Below are positions 44,431-54,200 of a stretch of DNA of 64,000 bases, one piece after another (the stretch's first letter is position 1; every line of letters begins with the position of its first letter). The stretch is from Natrialbaceae archaeon AArc-T1-2 (lineage in GTDB: Archaea > Halobacteriota > Halobacteria > Halobacteriales > Natrialbaceae). Location of the stretch: NCBI RefSeq assembly GCF_030273315.1, contig NZ_CP127174.1, positions 310,001 to 374,000 of the forward strand, given 5' to 3'. Under the pieces are notes generated by a model that was given only the letters and a program-made list of their open reading frames with translations, had not been told where the DNA came from and did no database searches. A program made the translations under genes and the position numbers.

Positions 44431-45198
44431 ATGACCGACGACAAACATCCCGAACCAGATCGACAGCGATGCCCTCCAGCCGTCGCTGTCGTCGACGCCA
44501 GCTCGCCCGGCAACGTCGGTACCATCGCGCGGGCGATGAAGAACTTCGGCTTTTCGGAACTTTTGCTCGTCGACCCGCCCGAACTCGATCCCGACGGCGA
44601 GGCCTACGGCTTCGCGGGCCAGGCACGCGAGGACATCCTCCCGAACGCCGAGGAGCTCACATTCGATCAGCTCGTCACGAACTACCACACGATCGGCTGT
44701 ACCGCCGTCACCAACGAGGACGACCGCAGTCACGTTCGCTTTCCCTACTCGACGCCCGCCGACCTCGCGATGCGACTGCCGACCGTCGACGCACCCACTG
44801 CACTCGTCTTCGGTCGCGAACGCGTCGGACTCACCAACGAGGAACTCGCCCGGATCGACGAGATCTGTTCGATCCCGGCAAACGCCGACTACCCCGTCCT
44901 CAACCTGGGCCAGGCCGCGACGATCACCCTCTATGAACTCCGCGGCCTCGCACTCGAGGAAACCCAGCTGCCAGACGTCCAGCGCGTCCGTGCCCCAGAA
45001 CCCCTGCTCGAGCGACTCTACGACGACTGGGAGGCGTTGCTCGAGACGATCAACCATCCCGAGGAGAAACGCGAGAAGACGATGCGGATGATCCGTCGGA
45101 TCTACGGCCGCGCGGACCCGACCGAACGGGAGGTGAACACGCTGCTCGGACTGTTACGCCGGACGAGAGAGCGCCCCGACCGAGACGACCGGTCATGA
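44431..45198 (+). CDS. trmJ: TrmJ-type tRNA 2'-O-methyltransferase (SPOUT)
   Basis: 255 residues from the ATG at 44431; the frame is open further upstream but with no family-like sequence. SpoU/TrmH features: ASSPGNVGTIARAMKNFGF at about 28-46, ALVFGRERVGLTNEEL at about 127-142 and PVLNLGQAATITLYELR, which build the knotted SAM site. The C-terminal helices match TrmJ, which methylates position 32 of tRNA. The exact target is inferred from similarity. Confidence 0.88.
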   Translation: MTDDKHPEPDRQRCPPAVAVVDASSPGNVGTIARAMKNFGFSELLLVDPPELDPDGEAYGFAGQAREDILPNAEELTFDQLVTNYHTIGCTAVTNEDDRSHVRFPYSTPADLAMRLPTVDAPTALVFGRERVGLTNEELARIDEICSIPANADYPVLNLGQAATITLYELRGLALEETQLPDVQRVRAPEPLLERLYDDWEALLETINHPEEKREKTMRMIRRIYGRADPTEREVNTLLGLLRRTRERPDRDDRS

Positions 45199-45277
45199 AC
45201 CCTGGGTTACTTTCACCACTACACCTCGAGGTACGAACCCAAACGATTAATCGAGATGCCGGTGCATACGAGCCACG

Positions 45278-45592
45278 ATGGTCGAAACGCACAAGCCGGA
45301 ACTCGAGGGAGAAACGCTCCAGTACAGAGACGATGCGTGGGAACTCACCGGGACCATCGAAATCAAACGAAACGGCGAACTCATCGCCGCGGAGGCGCGA
45401 AAGACGGACCGGGTCCGCGGCGAGACCGGACGGCTCGCGTTTACGGTCGCGAACGGTGCCTCCTCGATCAACCCCGGTAACCCAGAGAACTTCGTGGCAG
45501 AGATCGAACCGCAGAATACGGGATACGCTCTGATCGCGTCCAGAGATCACACGACGGACCGCTACGAACTCAACAGCATGCAGTACGGCTAG
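45278..45592 (+). CDS. Hypothetical haloarchaeal protein
   Basis: 104 residues (MVETHKPELEGETLQYRDDA). Short soluble domain of probable beta strands: WELTGTIEIKRNGELIAAEA, RLAFTVANGASSINPGN and ALIASRDHTTDRYELNSM. No motifs, no membrane part. I do not recognise it. It has an AT-rich GATTAATCG upstream as a possible promoter and ends four bases before the convergent gatE stop. Confidence 0.65.
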   Translation: MVETHKPELEGETLQYRDDAWELTGTIEIKRNGELIAAEARKTDRVRGETGRLAFTVANGASSINPGNPENFVAEIEPQNTGYALIASRDHTTDRYELNSMQYG

Positions 45593-45596
45593 CGCG

Positions 45597-47465
45597 TTAG
45601 GCCCGTTTCTGGATCTCCTCGCGGAGCACCTGACTCACGAGGTCGCCGTCGGCCTTTCCGCGAAGTGCGCCCATACACTCTCCCATGAGTCCGGAGAACG
45701 CCTGCATCCCCTCTTCTTCGACCTGCGTTTCGTTTCGTTCGACGACCTCGCGGACCGCCTCGCGGACCTCGTCCTCGCCGACGCCGCCTAAGCCCGCCTC
45801 CTCGGCGGCGTCTTCGGCCGAGCGGTCGGGGTCGTCTGCGAGCGCTGCGAGCAGGTCCGGGACGCCCTCGTTGGGCAGGTCACCGTCCTCGACCATCGCG
45901 AGCACCTCCCGGAAGTGCCGGTCGGTCAGGTTCTCGACGGGGACGTCGTCGCGTCGTAGCTCGGTGACGGTCGACTCGAGCGTGGTCGCAGCGAGCGTCG
46001 GGTCAACGCCGTCGGCGACGACGTCCTCGAACAGCGGCATGTACTGGCCGTAGGCGACCTGCTCGGCGAGGCCGGCGTCGAGGTCGTACTCGTCCTGGTA
46101 GCGGTCGACCTTCTCGGTGAGCAGCTCGGGTTCGGGCACGTCGCTCGGATCCGGCTCGACCGGCGGGACGTCGGTCTCGGGGTACATCCGGGCTGCGCCG
46201 GGCAGCGGCCGGAGGTACCGCGTGGTGCCGTCGTCGTTTGCCCCGCGGGTCTCCTCGGGGACGCCCTCGAGGGCCGTCTCGGCACGCTCGGCGACGGCCT
46301 CGATCGCCTGTGTCGCGACGTCGTCGGCCGCGGCGACGATGGCGACGGCGTCGTCCTCGCCGGCACCGACCGCTTCTTTCAGGTCCATGACGTCGCCCTC
46401 GGTGACGCCATAGGCCGGGAGCTCGTCGGTGTGGAAGATGCCGCCCGCGCCGTGGCGCTTGGCGTGGTCGGAGAACTCGGTTCCGAGTCGTCGGTCGGGA
46501 GCGATCTCGCGGCCGACGAGTCCGTCGAAGCCATACAGCGGCACTGCCGTCACCGCGCCGCCTGCCTCGAGTGCGCCACGGATGACGCCGCTGTCGGTGT
46601 CCTCGAAGACGTCGGTCACGTCCGTCGTCTCGCCGACCGACGCGTCGCGTTCGGCGAGCTCCGCGGCGAGCTCGACGAGTGCGACCTGCCGGGCGACCTC
46701 GGTGCGGACGATGTCGTCGATGTCGTCGAGGCTCTGGACGCCTTTAATCTCGACCCGGGCACCGTCTTCGATCGAGACGTTGACGTCCTGGCGGATGGTT
46801 CCCAGCCCGCGCTTTACCTTCCCCGTCGAGCGAAGCAACATGCCGATCCGCTCGGCTGCCTCGCGGGCCTGTGCCGGCGTTCGGATGTCCGGTTTCGTCC
46901 CGATCTCGACGAGCGGGATACCCAGGCGGTCGAGGCTGTAGACGACGCCGTCGTCGGTCTCTTCGACGCGCTGGGCGCTTTCTTCCTCGAGCATGAGGTC
47001 TTCGATCCCGACCCCGCCGTCGCTCGTCTCGATTTCCCCGTCCGTGGCGATCAGCGACGAGCGCTGAAAGCCCGTCGTGTTCGAGCCGTCGACGACGATC
47101 TTTCGCATGACGTGGGCCTGGTCGACCGGCTCCATCTCCAGCAGCTGGGCGATCTCGAGGACCGTCTCGAGGGCTTCCTCGTCGAGTTCCGTCGGCGGCT
47201 CGTCGTCTTCCTCGACGAGACAGGTCGAGTCGTACGCGAGGTACGTGAACTCTCGTTCGACCTTGCTCTCTTCTAAGGCGGCCTCGTCGATCTCGCCCAG
47301 TTCGCTTCGCGTCGGGTGGAGATACCGGGCGAACTCCCGCGTCGCCGCCTCGGGGTCGCGCAGTTCGGTCGGACAGTTACAGAACAGCTTCGTCGCCGTC
47401 TCGAGTTGCTGGTGGATCTCCAGCCCGGCGACGAGTCCGAGGTCGTCGTAGTCGTAGTCGGCCAT
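45597..47465 (-). CDS. gatE: Glutamyl-tRNA(Gln) amidotransferase subunit E
   Basis: 622 residues. With GatD it converts Glu-tRNA(Gln) to Gln-tRNA(Gln), the archaeal route. GLEIHQQLETATKLFCNCP at 13-31 and KIVVDGSNTTGFQRSSLIA define the GatB/GatE kinase-amidase cradle; VDVNVSIEDGARVEIKGVQ-like QDVNVSIEDGARVEIKGV follows. An AspRS-type insertion domain (about 280-400) marks GatE rather than GatB, and a YqeY-like tail (from about 480) binds tRNA. gatD is elsewhere. Confidence 0.95.
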   Translation of the reverse strand: MADYDYDDLGLVAGLEIHQQLETATKLFCNCPTELRDPEAATREFARYLHPTRSELGEIDEAALEESKVEREFTYLAYDSTCLVEEDDEPPTELDEEALETVLEIAQLLEMEPVDQAHVMRKIVVDGSNTTGFQRSSLIATDGEIETSDGGVGIEDLMLEEESAQRVEETDDGVVYSLDRLGIPLVEIGTKPDIRTPAQAREAAERIGMLLRSTGKVKRGLGTIRQDVNVSIEDGARVEIKGVQSLDDIDDIVRTEVARQVALVELAAELAERDASVGETTDVTDVFEDTDSGVIRGALEAGGAVTAVPLYGFDGLVGREIAPDRRLGTEFSDHAKRHGAGGIFHTDELPAYGVTEGDVMDLKEAVGAGEDDAVAIVAAADDVATQAIEAVAERAETALEGVPEETRGANDDGTTRYLRPLPGAARMYPETDVPPVEPDPSDVPEPELLTEKVDRYQDEYDLDAGLAEQVAYGQYMPLFEDVVADGVDPTLAATTLESTVTELRRDDVPVENLTDRHFREVLAMVEDGDLPNEGVPDLLAALADDPDRSAEDAAEEAGLGGVGEDEVREAVREVVERNETQVEEEGMQAFSGLMGECMGALRGKADGDLVSQVLREEIQKRA

Positions 47466-47563
47466 TGCCGTCGTCTCGGAGGCGGAGGGGTAAAAAACCG
47501 TTCAGTTGGGCGTCGTCTCGGCCGCGCCGATCCGTCCGTCGACAGCGGCCGACGAGCTCGTCG

Positions 47564-48256
47564 TTAGTACTCGGTGCCTTTCCGTGCCCGCTGGCCGGCG
47601 TCGATCGGGTGTTTCTCCTTGCGGACGTTCGTCACGAGGTCGGCTTCCTCGAGCAGATAGTCGGGGCGCTCGTGGCCGCCGGTGAGCACGAGCTCGAGGC
47701 CGTCGGGTTTTCGCTCGAGGAGGTCGAGGACGTCCTCGGGGGCGATCAGCTCGCGGTTGGCCGCGTAGATGATCTCGTCTACGACGAGCATGTGGACGCC
47801 CGCTTCGGGGCCTGCCTCGAGCGCCAGTGGCTCGGCCAGGTCGGCCTCGCCGGCGGCGTCGACGAGCTCGCGGGCACGCTCGAGAGCCCCTTTCGCCTTC
47901 GCCTCGTGTTCGTCGTCCTCGGAGCCGTCGAGAAAGCCGTGCCAGCCGTAGCTGCCGGTGTTCTCGTAGCTCAGTCCCGGGATCTCGGCGATGGCGTTGT
48001 ACTCGCCGCGGACGTCCTCGACGCTGTCGGCTCCGCCTTTCATGAACTGCAGCAGGTGGACGCGGTAGCCGTGGCCGGCCGCCCGAAAGGCCATCCCGAG
48101 TGCGGCCGTGGTCTTGCCCTTGCCGTTTCCCCACCAGACCTGTGTCAGCCCGAACTCCTCGGGAGCGCGTGGCTCGATTTCGCGGGCGTCTGGCGTACGG
48201 CCCTTGCCTGGCGTGCGTGCGATCGGATCGGTGTCGGTATCGGTGTCGTCTGTCAT
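47564..48256 (-). CDS. cobO: Corrinoid adenosyltransferase (CobO/BtuR family)
   Basis: 230 residues from the ATG at 48256 (MTDDTDTDTDPIART). P-loop VWWGNGKGKTTAALGMAFRA at about 40-59 and VVDEIIYAANRELI (Walker B) are diagnostic, as is LVLTGGHERPDYLLEEADLV. Attaches the adenosyl group from ATP to cob(I)yrinic acid diamide or cobalamin. Last gene of the cobalamin run; 40-base gap after cobB. Confidence 0.93.
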   Translation of the reverse strand: MTDDTDTDTDPIARTPGKGRTPDAREIEPRAPEEFGLTQVWWGNGKGKTTAALGMAFRAAGHGYRVHLLQFMKGGADSVEDVRGEYNAIAEIPGLSYENTGSYGWHGFLDGSEDDEHEAKAKGALERARELVDAAGEADLAEPLALEAGPEAGVHMLVVDEIIYAANRELIAPEDVLDLLERKPDGLELVLTGGHERPDYLLEEADLVTNVRKEKHPIDAGQRARKGTEY

Positions 48257-48296
48257 GGTTGTGGTGTCTCGGCCGGAGCCCTTCGTCGCATCGGTT

Positions 48297-49661
48297 TCAC
48301 AGCCGCTCGAGGAACGTATCGAACGCCCCACTGTCAGCGTGGACGTGGACGTACGTGCCGAGCGCGTCGTACTCGGTCAGGCCGTCGTGATCGCCGTCGA
48401 TGCCGTCGCCGCGGACGGTCTCGAAGGCAAAGCGGGCGTCGCCGTCGACGTCGGCGCTCGAGTAGTGAAACTCGTGACCGCGGAGTCGCTCGCCCGCCTC
48501 GGCCGTCAGCGTTCCGTCCACGGCCTCGAGTTCGACGTGATCGAGCGCCTGGTAGCGGTCGTGCATGGTCACGTCGGCCGGCACGATCCCGGCCATCTCG
48601 TGGGTGTTCCCCTCGGCCGTCGTCAGCGTCTGGGACATCGCCATCAGGCCGCCACACTCCCCGAGGACCGGCAGGCCCTCGCTCGCCAGCCGGCCGAGTT
48701 CGGACAGTGTGCCCGCAGACTCGAGTTCGCCGGCGTGGAGTTCGGGATAGCCGCCCGGCAGGTAGACGCCGTCACAGTCGGGGACGGGGTCGCCCGCGAG
48801 CGGCGAGAACGTGACCAGGTCGGCTCGCTCGCGGAATCGCTCGAGGGTGGCCGGATACCGGAAACAGAACGCGGCGTCGTCGGCGACGGCGACGCGAGCG
48901 TCGACTGTCGGGCCGGGTTCGGGGCTCGAGGCTGGTTCCGGAGGTTCACGTGCTACGTCGGCAAGCCGGTCGGCCTCGAGCGTCTCGGCCGCCTCCGAAA
49001 GCGCCGCCTCGGGCAGGGCAGCCTCCTCGCCCATGTGTAGCCCGAGGTGGCGGTCGGGAATCTCGAGGTCCGGGTTCGGGGGAATCCGGCCGAAGTACGC
49101 GAGGTCGTCGGGCAGGGCGTCACGAATCCCCTGTTCGTGGCGGCCGCCGTGGGCGCGCTGGGCGATGATCCCCGCGACCTCGATCTCGCGGCCGATCTCG
49201 GCGGCGTACTCGCGAAAGCCGAGCGCGGTCGCGCCCACGCTCTCCATGCCGGCTTTCGCGTCGACGACGAGGACGACCGGCAGGGAAAGCGCTTCGGCGA
49301 CCATCGCCGTGCTCGAGCCGTCGCCGTCGTACAGTCCCATCACGCCCTCGACGACACAGATAGCGGGGGACGACGTCCCCCGGGAAGACGGGTGTGAGCC
49401 GTCGATGCCGCCCTCGCCGCGGGCGTAGTTGCGCCGGACGCCCTCCTCACCGCAGAGCCACAGGTCGAGGGTACGGGAGGGGCGGCCGGCGACCGCCTCG
49501 TGGTGGCTCGGATCGATGAAGTCCGGCCCGGCCTTGGCGGGCTGGACCGCGTACCCGGCGTCCTCGAGCGCCTGTATGATCGCCAGCGTCGCGACGGTCT
49601 TGCCGACGCCGGAGCTGACGCCGCCGAGGACGAACCCCGGCGGGCCACACGTCCCGGTCAT
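48297..49661 (-). CDS. cbiA: Cobyrinate a,c-diamide synthase (CobB/CbiA)
   Basis: 454 residues. The N-terminal dethiobiotin-synthetase-like ATPase has GVSSGVGKTVATLAI at about 14-28 and VEGVMGLYDGDG; the C-terminal class I glutaminase part has PVLGECGGLMAMSQ with the catalytic Cys and GHEFHYS. Amidates the a and c carboxylates of cobyrinate with glutamine and ATP. The start overlaps cbiE by four bases. Confidence 0.94.
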   Translation of the reverse strand: MTGTCGPPGFVLGGVSSGVGKTVATLAIIQALEDAGYAVQPAKAGPDFIDPSHHEAVAGRPSRTLDLWLCGEEGVRRNYARGEGGIDGSHPSSRGTSSPAICVVEGVMGLYDGDGSSTAMVAEALSLPVVLVVDAKAGMESVGATALGFREYAAEIGREIEVAGIIAQRAHGGRHEQGIRDALPDDLAYFGRIPPNPDLEIPDRHLGLHMGEEAALPEAALSEAAETLEADRLADVAREPPEPASSPEPGPTVDARVAVADDAAFCFRYPATLERFRERADLVTFSPLAGDPVPDCDGVYLPGGYPELHAGELESAGTLSELGRLASEGLPVLGECGGLMAMSQTLTTAEGNTHEMAGIVPADVTMHDRYQALDHVELEAVDGTLTAEAGERLRGHEFHYSSADVDGDARFAFETVRGDGIDGDHDGLTEYDALGTYVHVHADSGAFDTFLERL

Positions 49662-50452
49662 TCGATCGCTACCTCCCGGCGAACCGCGAGCACGACCAGA
49701 TCAGAAAACGGCGTGTCCCCCTTCCCGTCGCCGCCAGCGTGTTCCGCGAGCTCCCCGAGCGTGAACCGGTGGATCTGTTCGTCCTCGTGGGTCAGTTTCT
49801 CGAGTACCAGCGCCTCGAGGTCCGGGTCCGCACCGTTTTCGAGCAGAAACTCGGCGATATCCCCGGGCATGATGTCGTAGGGCCGTGGGAGCACGAGCAG
49901 GTGACGGTCGCCGACGACCGAAGCGAGGCGATCCACGTCCGCAGAGACGTCGCCGCTCTTGTGGAGGGTGACGAACGTCGAATCTTCCTTGGGCGTCCGA
50001 GCTCGGCTCGCAGCCACCTGAATCGAGGAGATGCCGGGGATCACCCGCACCGGAACGTCGGGGTCTTCGCGCTCGACAGCGTCCTGGACCTTCCCGACGA
50101 ACTGGTAGCCCGAGTGGTTGGGATCGCCCATCGCGACGGCCGTTCCCGACTCGCCGTTTGCGACGCGTCTGCCGAACTCCTCGAGCGCCTCGGCCTCGTC
50201 TTTGTACCCACAGGTCAGCAGGTCCGCGTCGGTACACTCCGCGACGAACTCGACGACAGTGGTGAAGCCGACGACGACGTCCGCCTCGCGGATGGCGCGT
50301 TCGCCACGCGGGGTCAGATACTCGAGGTTGCCCGGCCCGACGCCGACGGCGTAGACGGGGTCGTCCGTCGCTTCATCTATGTCGGACTCTGCCGCCGCAG
50401 CAGCGAACGTCGCCGGATCGGGGCCGGCCTCGAGGTCGTACTCGCCGCTCAT
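49658..50452 (-). CDS. cbiE: Cobalt-precorrin-7 (C5)-methyltransferase
   Basis: 264 residues. YAVGVGPGNLEYLTPRGERA at about 33-52 is the SAM-dependent tetrapyrrole methylase entry motif, followed by AVAMGDPNHSGYQFVG and RVIPGISSIQVAASR. The C-terminal PYDIMPGDIAEFLLENG and EKLTHEDEQI are closest to CbiE. An acidic 30-residue N-terminal tail precedes the fold. CbiT, the usual C15 partner, is not in the window. Overlaps cbiC by four bases. Confidence 0.88.
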   Translation of the reverse strand: MSGEYDLEAGPDPATFAAAAAESDIDEATDDPVYAVGVGPGNLEYLTPRGERAIREADVVVGFTTVVEFVAECTDADLLTCGYKDEAEALEEFGRRVANGESGTAVAMGDPNHSGYQFVGKVQDAVEREDPDVPVRVIPGISSIQVAASRARTPKEDSTFVTLHKSGDVSADVDRLASVVGDRHLLVLPRPYDIMPGDIAEFLLENGADPDLEALVLEKLTHEDEQIHRFTLGELAEHAGGDGKGDTPFSDLVVLAVRREVAIE

Positions 50453-51201
50453 TTCTCACCCTCGTCCGCTCTTCGGTCGTCGGCCACACGCTCGAGCTCG
50501 AGCTCGTCCGTCCGGACGTCCTTGGCGACGTGAATCAGTTCGTTCGTCAGCGCGGCTGCGAGGCCGCTTCCGCCGCGACGGCCGACGTTGGTGATCGCGG
50601 GCACGCCGTACTCCTCGCTGACCTCACGGATCCGCTGGCGGCTCTCCTCTGCCTTGACGAAGCCGACGGGGGTCGCGACGACGACCGCGGGTCGGGTGCC
50701 GTTCTCGATGCAGTCGGCCAGTGCGAAGGCAGCCGTCGGCGCGTTGCCAACCGTCGCGATCGAATCCTCGTAGATGCCCTGCTTGTCGAGCTCGAGCACC
50801 CCCGAGGCGGTCCGGGTCATGCCCGTCTCCTTCGCCAGTTCGGCCCCGTGGCCGATCGCCTTGTGTTTTGCACAGTCGTGGCCCCGACCGGTGATGCCGG
50901 CCTGGGGCATGGTGATGTCTGTGACGATGTTCGCTTCCTCGAGCACGGCCCTCGCGCCCGCCCGGACGGGGGCGTCCTCGTCGTCGTCCAGCTCGTCTCC
51001 GCCCGTAAAGCGGATCAGGTGCTGGAACTCGATGTCACCCATCGAGTGGACCGACTTCTGCCGCATCCTGTCGGCCAGGGTCTCGTCGGGGACGAACTGC
51101 CGGACGATGTCCATGCTCGTCTCGGCGATGTCCATCGCCTCCTGGGTCGTTGCCCCTAAATCGGCGTACTCTTTCTCGTATTCGCCGTCGGTGTCAGTCA
51201 T
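50449..51201 (-). CDS. cbiC: Cobalt-precorrin-8 methylmutase
   Basis: 250 residues. Moves the methyl group from C11 to C12, giving cobyrinate. Conserved sequences: KSVHSMGDIEFQHLIRFTG near 51-69 with the catalytic His, AKHKAIGHGAEL, GNAPTAAFALADCIENG and GFVKAEESRQRI. The start lies within the end of cobN (eight-base overlap) and the stop overlaps cbiE. Confidence 0.92.
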   Translation of the reverse strand: MTDTDGEYEKEYADLGATTQEAMDIAETSMDIVRQFVPDETLADRMRQKSVHSMGDIEFQHLIRFTGGDELDDDEDAPVRAGARAVLEEANIVTDITMPQAGITGRGHDCAKHKAIGHGAELAKETGMTRTASGVLELDKQGIYEDSIATVGNAPTAAFALADCIENGTRPAVVVATPVGFVKAEESRQRIREVSEEYGVPAITNVGRRGGSGLAAALTNELIHVAKDVRTDELELERVADDRRADEGEK

Positions 51202-54200
51202 CGGTGGTCACCTCCGCCATCTCGTTCGTGGTTCGCGCTTCCAGGTCACCCTCCACGGAGAGGGTGATGTCCCGGAGTCTGTCCTCTATCTCTTCGCTCG
51301 CGTCCCAGAGATCCCGGTCGATGGCCTCGAGCAACGTCGCCGTGATGGACTCGAGTGCCCACGGATTGACGTCTTTCATCCACTCCTGGCGATCCTCGTC
51401 GAAGGCGTAGGCTTCGGCGACGTCCTCCCAGAGCCGGTCGCTGATGACGCCCGTCGTGGCGTCCCAGCCGAGCGTGACGTCGACCGTCGTCGAGAGGTCG
51501 CCCGCGCCCTTGTAGCCGTGTTCCTCCATGGAGTCGAGCCAGTCGGGGTTGAGTACGCGGGCGCGCATCGCCTTGCGCACTTTCTCCTCGTTGGTGTAGA
51601 CTGAGACGTTGTCCGGGTCCGACGAATCGCCGACGTACGAAGCTGGCTCCTCGCCGGAGACCTCCGAGACAGCGGAGATGAAGCCCCCGTGGAAGGCGTA
51701 CCAGTCCGAGGAGTCGAACTCGTCCTGTTCCATCGTGTCCTCGATCTTGACGGTGGCGTCGACGTTCGAGAGCCGCCGCTCGAAGGAGTCGTGGGCATCG
51801 GAGACGCGTCCGCGCGAGCCCATCGCGTAGCCGCCCCACTGGACGTAGACGTCGGCGAGGTCGGATCGATCGTCCCAGTTGCCCTCGTCGACGGCCTTGT
51901 TCGTGCCGGCTCCGTAGCCGCCGGGTTTGGTGGTGAACACGCGATCCATGACGGCGTCGCGAGCCTCGTCGGCCTCGAGTCCCTCTTCGTCCTCGAGTGT
52001 CTCCGCTTCTTCCTCGACGTGCTTTTTCACGTAGTTCATCTCGTGGGGCTCGTCGAGATCGACCACCGCATCGACGGCGTCGTGGATGACGCCCGCCGCG
52101 GCGGGGAAGGCGTCGCGGAAGAGTCCCGAAACCCGGGTCGTGACGTCGATCCGCGGCCGGTCGAGTTCCTCGAGGGGGATCGGCTCGACGTCGTCGATCC
52201 GGCCCGCGTCGGTCCAGACCGGCTCGACGCCCATCATCGCGAGCACCTGGGCGATGGTCTCCCCGCGGGTGCGGATCGTGGGGGTTCCCCAGGCGACGAC
52301 GCCGATCTCTTCCGGATAGTCGTCGTTCTCTGCGTAGTGGCGCTCGAGGACGCCCTCAGCAACCTCCCGACCGACCTGCCAGGCGGCTTTCGCCGGCACC
52401 TTGCGGGGGTCGAGCGTGTAGAAGTTCCGTGCAGTCGGCAGCAGGTCGACGCCGCCGCGGGTCGGCGCGCCCGACCCGCCTGGTGGGACGTACTCGCCCT
52501 CGAGGGCGTCTGCAGTGCGCGGAATCTCGTCTTCCGCGCCGTGGACGCGCGGGGCGGCTTCCTCACAGATGAACGCCAGGGCTTCCCGCAGGTCGTCGTG
52601 TGCGCCCGGTTTCGCGCGCGCGTCGCCGATCGTCTCGAGGTCGACGATCAGCAGGTTGATGTTCACCTCGTCGTCGGGACCGCCCTCGAGTTCGGAGACG
52701 GGGACGTCGAACTCGTGCTCGGCGAGCGTCTCGATCAGCTCGACGCTTTGTTCGTGGACGACGTCGGCAGCCTCGGCGTAGGTCATGCCCAGATCCCCGT
52801 CGTAGGTTCCAGGCGAGGAGAGCATCGTCTCGTAGTCGACGCCGAGTGCGCCCGCGACGCTCTCGCGGAGGCTCGGCGCGCCGGGGTTTTCCAACCTGGT
52901 CAGCGCGACCAGGTACTCGACGAGCCGCTCGCCCGCCGGGGGTTCGCCCATCGTGTGCAGCCCCATCCGGATCTGGGTGGTCTTGACGTCGGTGAGGTAC
53001 TCGTGGATCCGCTCGACGAGTTCGTCGATATCCACCTCGTCGCCCTCGACGTCGCCCTCCGCCAGGCTCGAGCCGGCTTCGTCGGGGCCGCGGACGTCCG
53101 CCTTCTCGTCGATCGTGCCCGCAACGCCGAGCTCGACGGCCAGGTCCAACTCTTCGACCTTCTCCCGCAGCAGGGCCTCGAGCTGTTCGCCATCGTCGCT
53201 TCGGGCGTCTTCCATCCCGGCCTGGCGGTACTCACTCGCCAGCTCCTCGAGTTCGGAGAGGTCGTCGTAGGTTCCCGCCGCCCGCATCACGGGCGTGAGG
53301 TAGTCGACGATGGCGGCGTAGGAGCGCCGTTTGGCCTGGGTTCCCTCGCCGGGGTTGTTGACGATGTAGGGGTAGACGTTCGGCAGGTCGGAGACGAGCG
53401 CGTCGGGGGCGCTCTCGCCGTTGAGTCCGACCGTTTTCCCGGGGAGCCACTCGAGGCTGCCGTGGGTGCCCAGGTGGACGACCGCGTCGGCCTCGTAGGC
53501 CTCGCGCAGCCAGGCGTAGAAGGCGTAGTAGTCGTGTGGGGGCTGCAGGTCGGAGTCGTGGTAGACCTTCGAGGGATCCATCCCGAAGCCACGCGGGGGC
53601 TGGACGGTGACGAGCACGTTGCCACACTCCATGCCGGGGATGGCGAACGGTCGCTCGGGCGGTTCGCCCCACTCCTCGACGATGTGTTCCTGGAAGCGCT
53701 CGTCGGCGTCGGCGAACCACTCGGCGTACTGGTCGGGCGAGACGGTGTCGACGCTTAACTCGCGGACGTCCTCGGGGGCGACCCAGCGGTCCTCGAGGGT
53801 GAGCTGGGCGGTCAGCTCCTCGATCAGCGCCTGGCCGTCCTCGGGGCGGTCCTCGAGGTCGTAGCCCCGGGCCTCGAGTTCTTCCAGCAGGTTGATCGTG
53901 CTCTCGGGGCTGTCGAGCCCGAAGGCGGTCCCGATGCCGTCGTCGCTCGGCGGGTAGTTGTGGAGGACGACGGCGACGTTTTTCTCCTCGTTCGGGGTGT
54001 ACCGAAGCTCGGCCCAGTTGACCGCGAGACTCGCGACGTGCTCGACGCGATCCTCGATCGGGAAGTGCTGTTTCGGCGCGCTGCCGAGCCCGGCCTCGTC
54101 GTCCATGCGCTCCTTGCCACTGATGGGGTGGGTGACGACGTTGCCGTCGAACTCCGGCAGTGCCACCGAGAGAGCGAGTTCGAAGCCCATCACGCCCGTG

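Noticed and set aside
51689-53758. 689-codon and 53960-55060 frames antisense to cobN
   Set aside because: CobN is complete with family motifs on the other strand; the antisense products have no recognisable domain.
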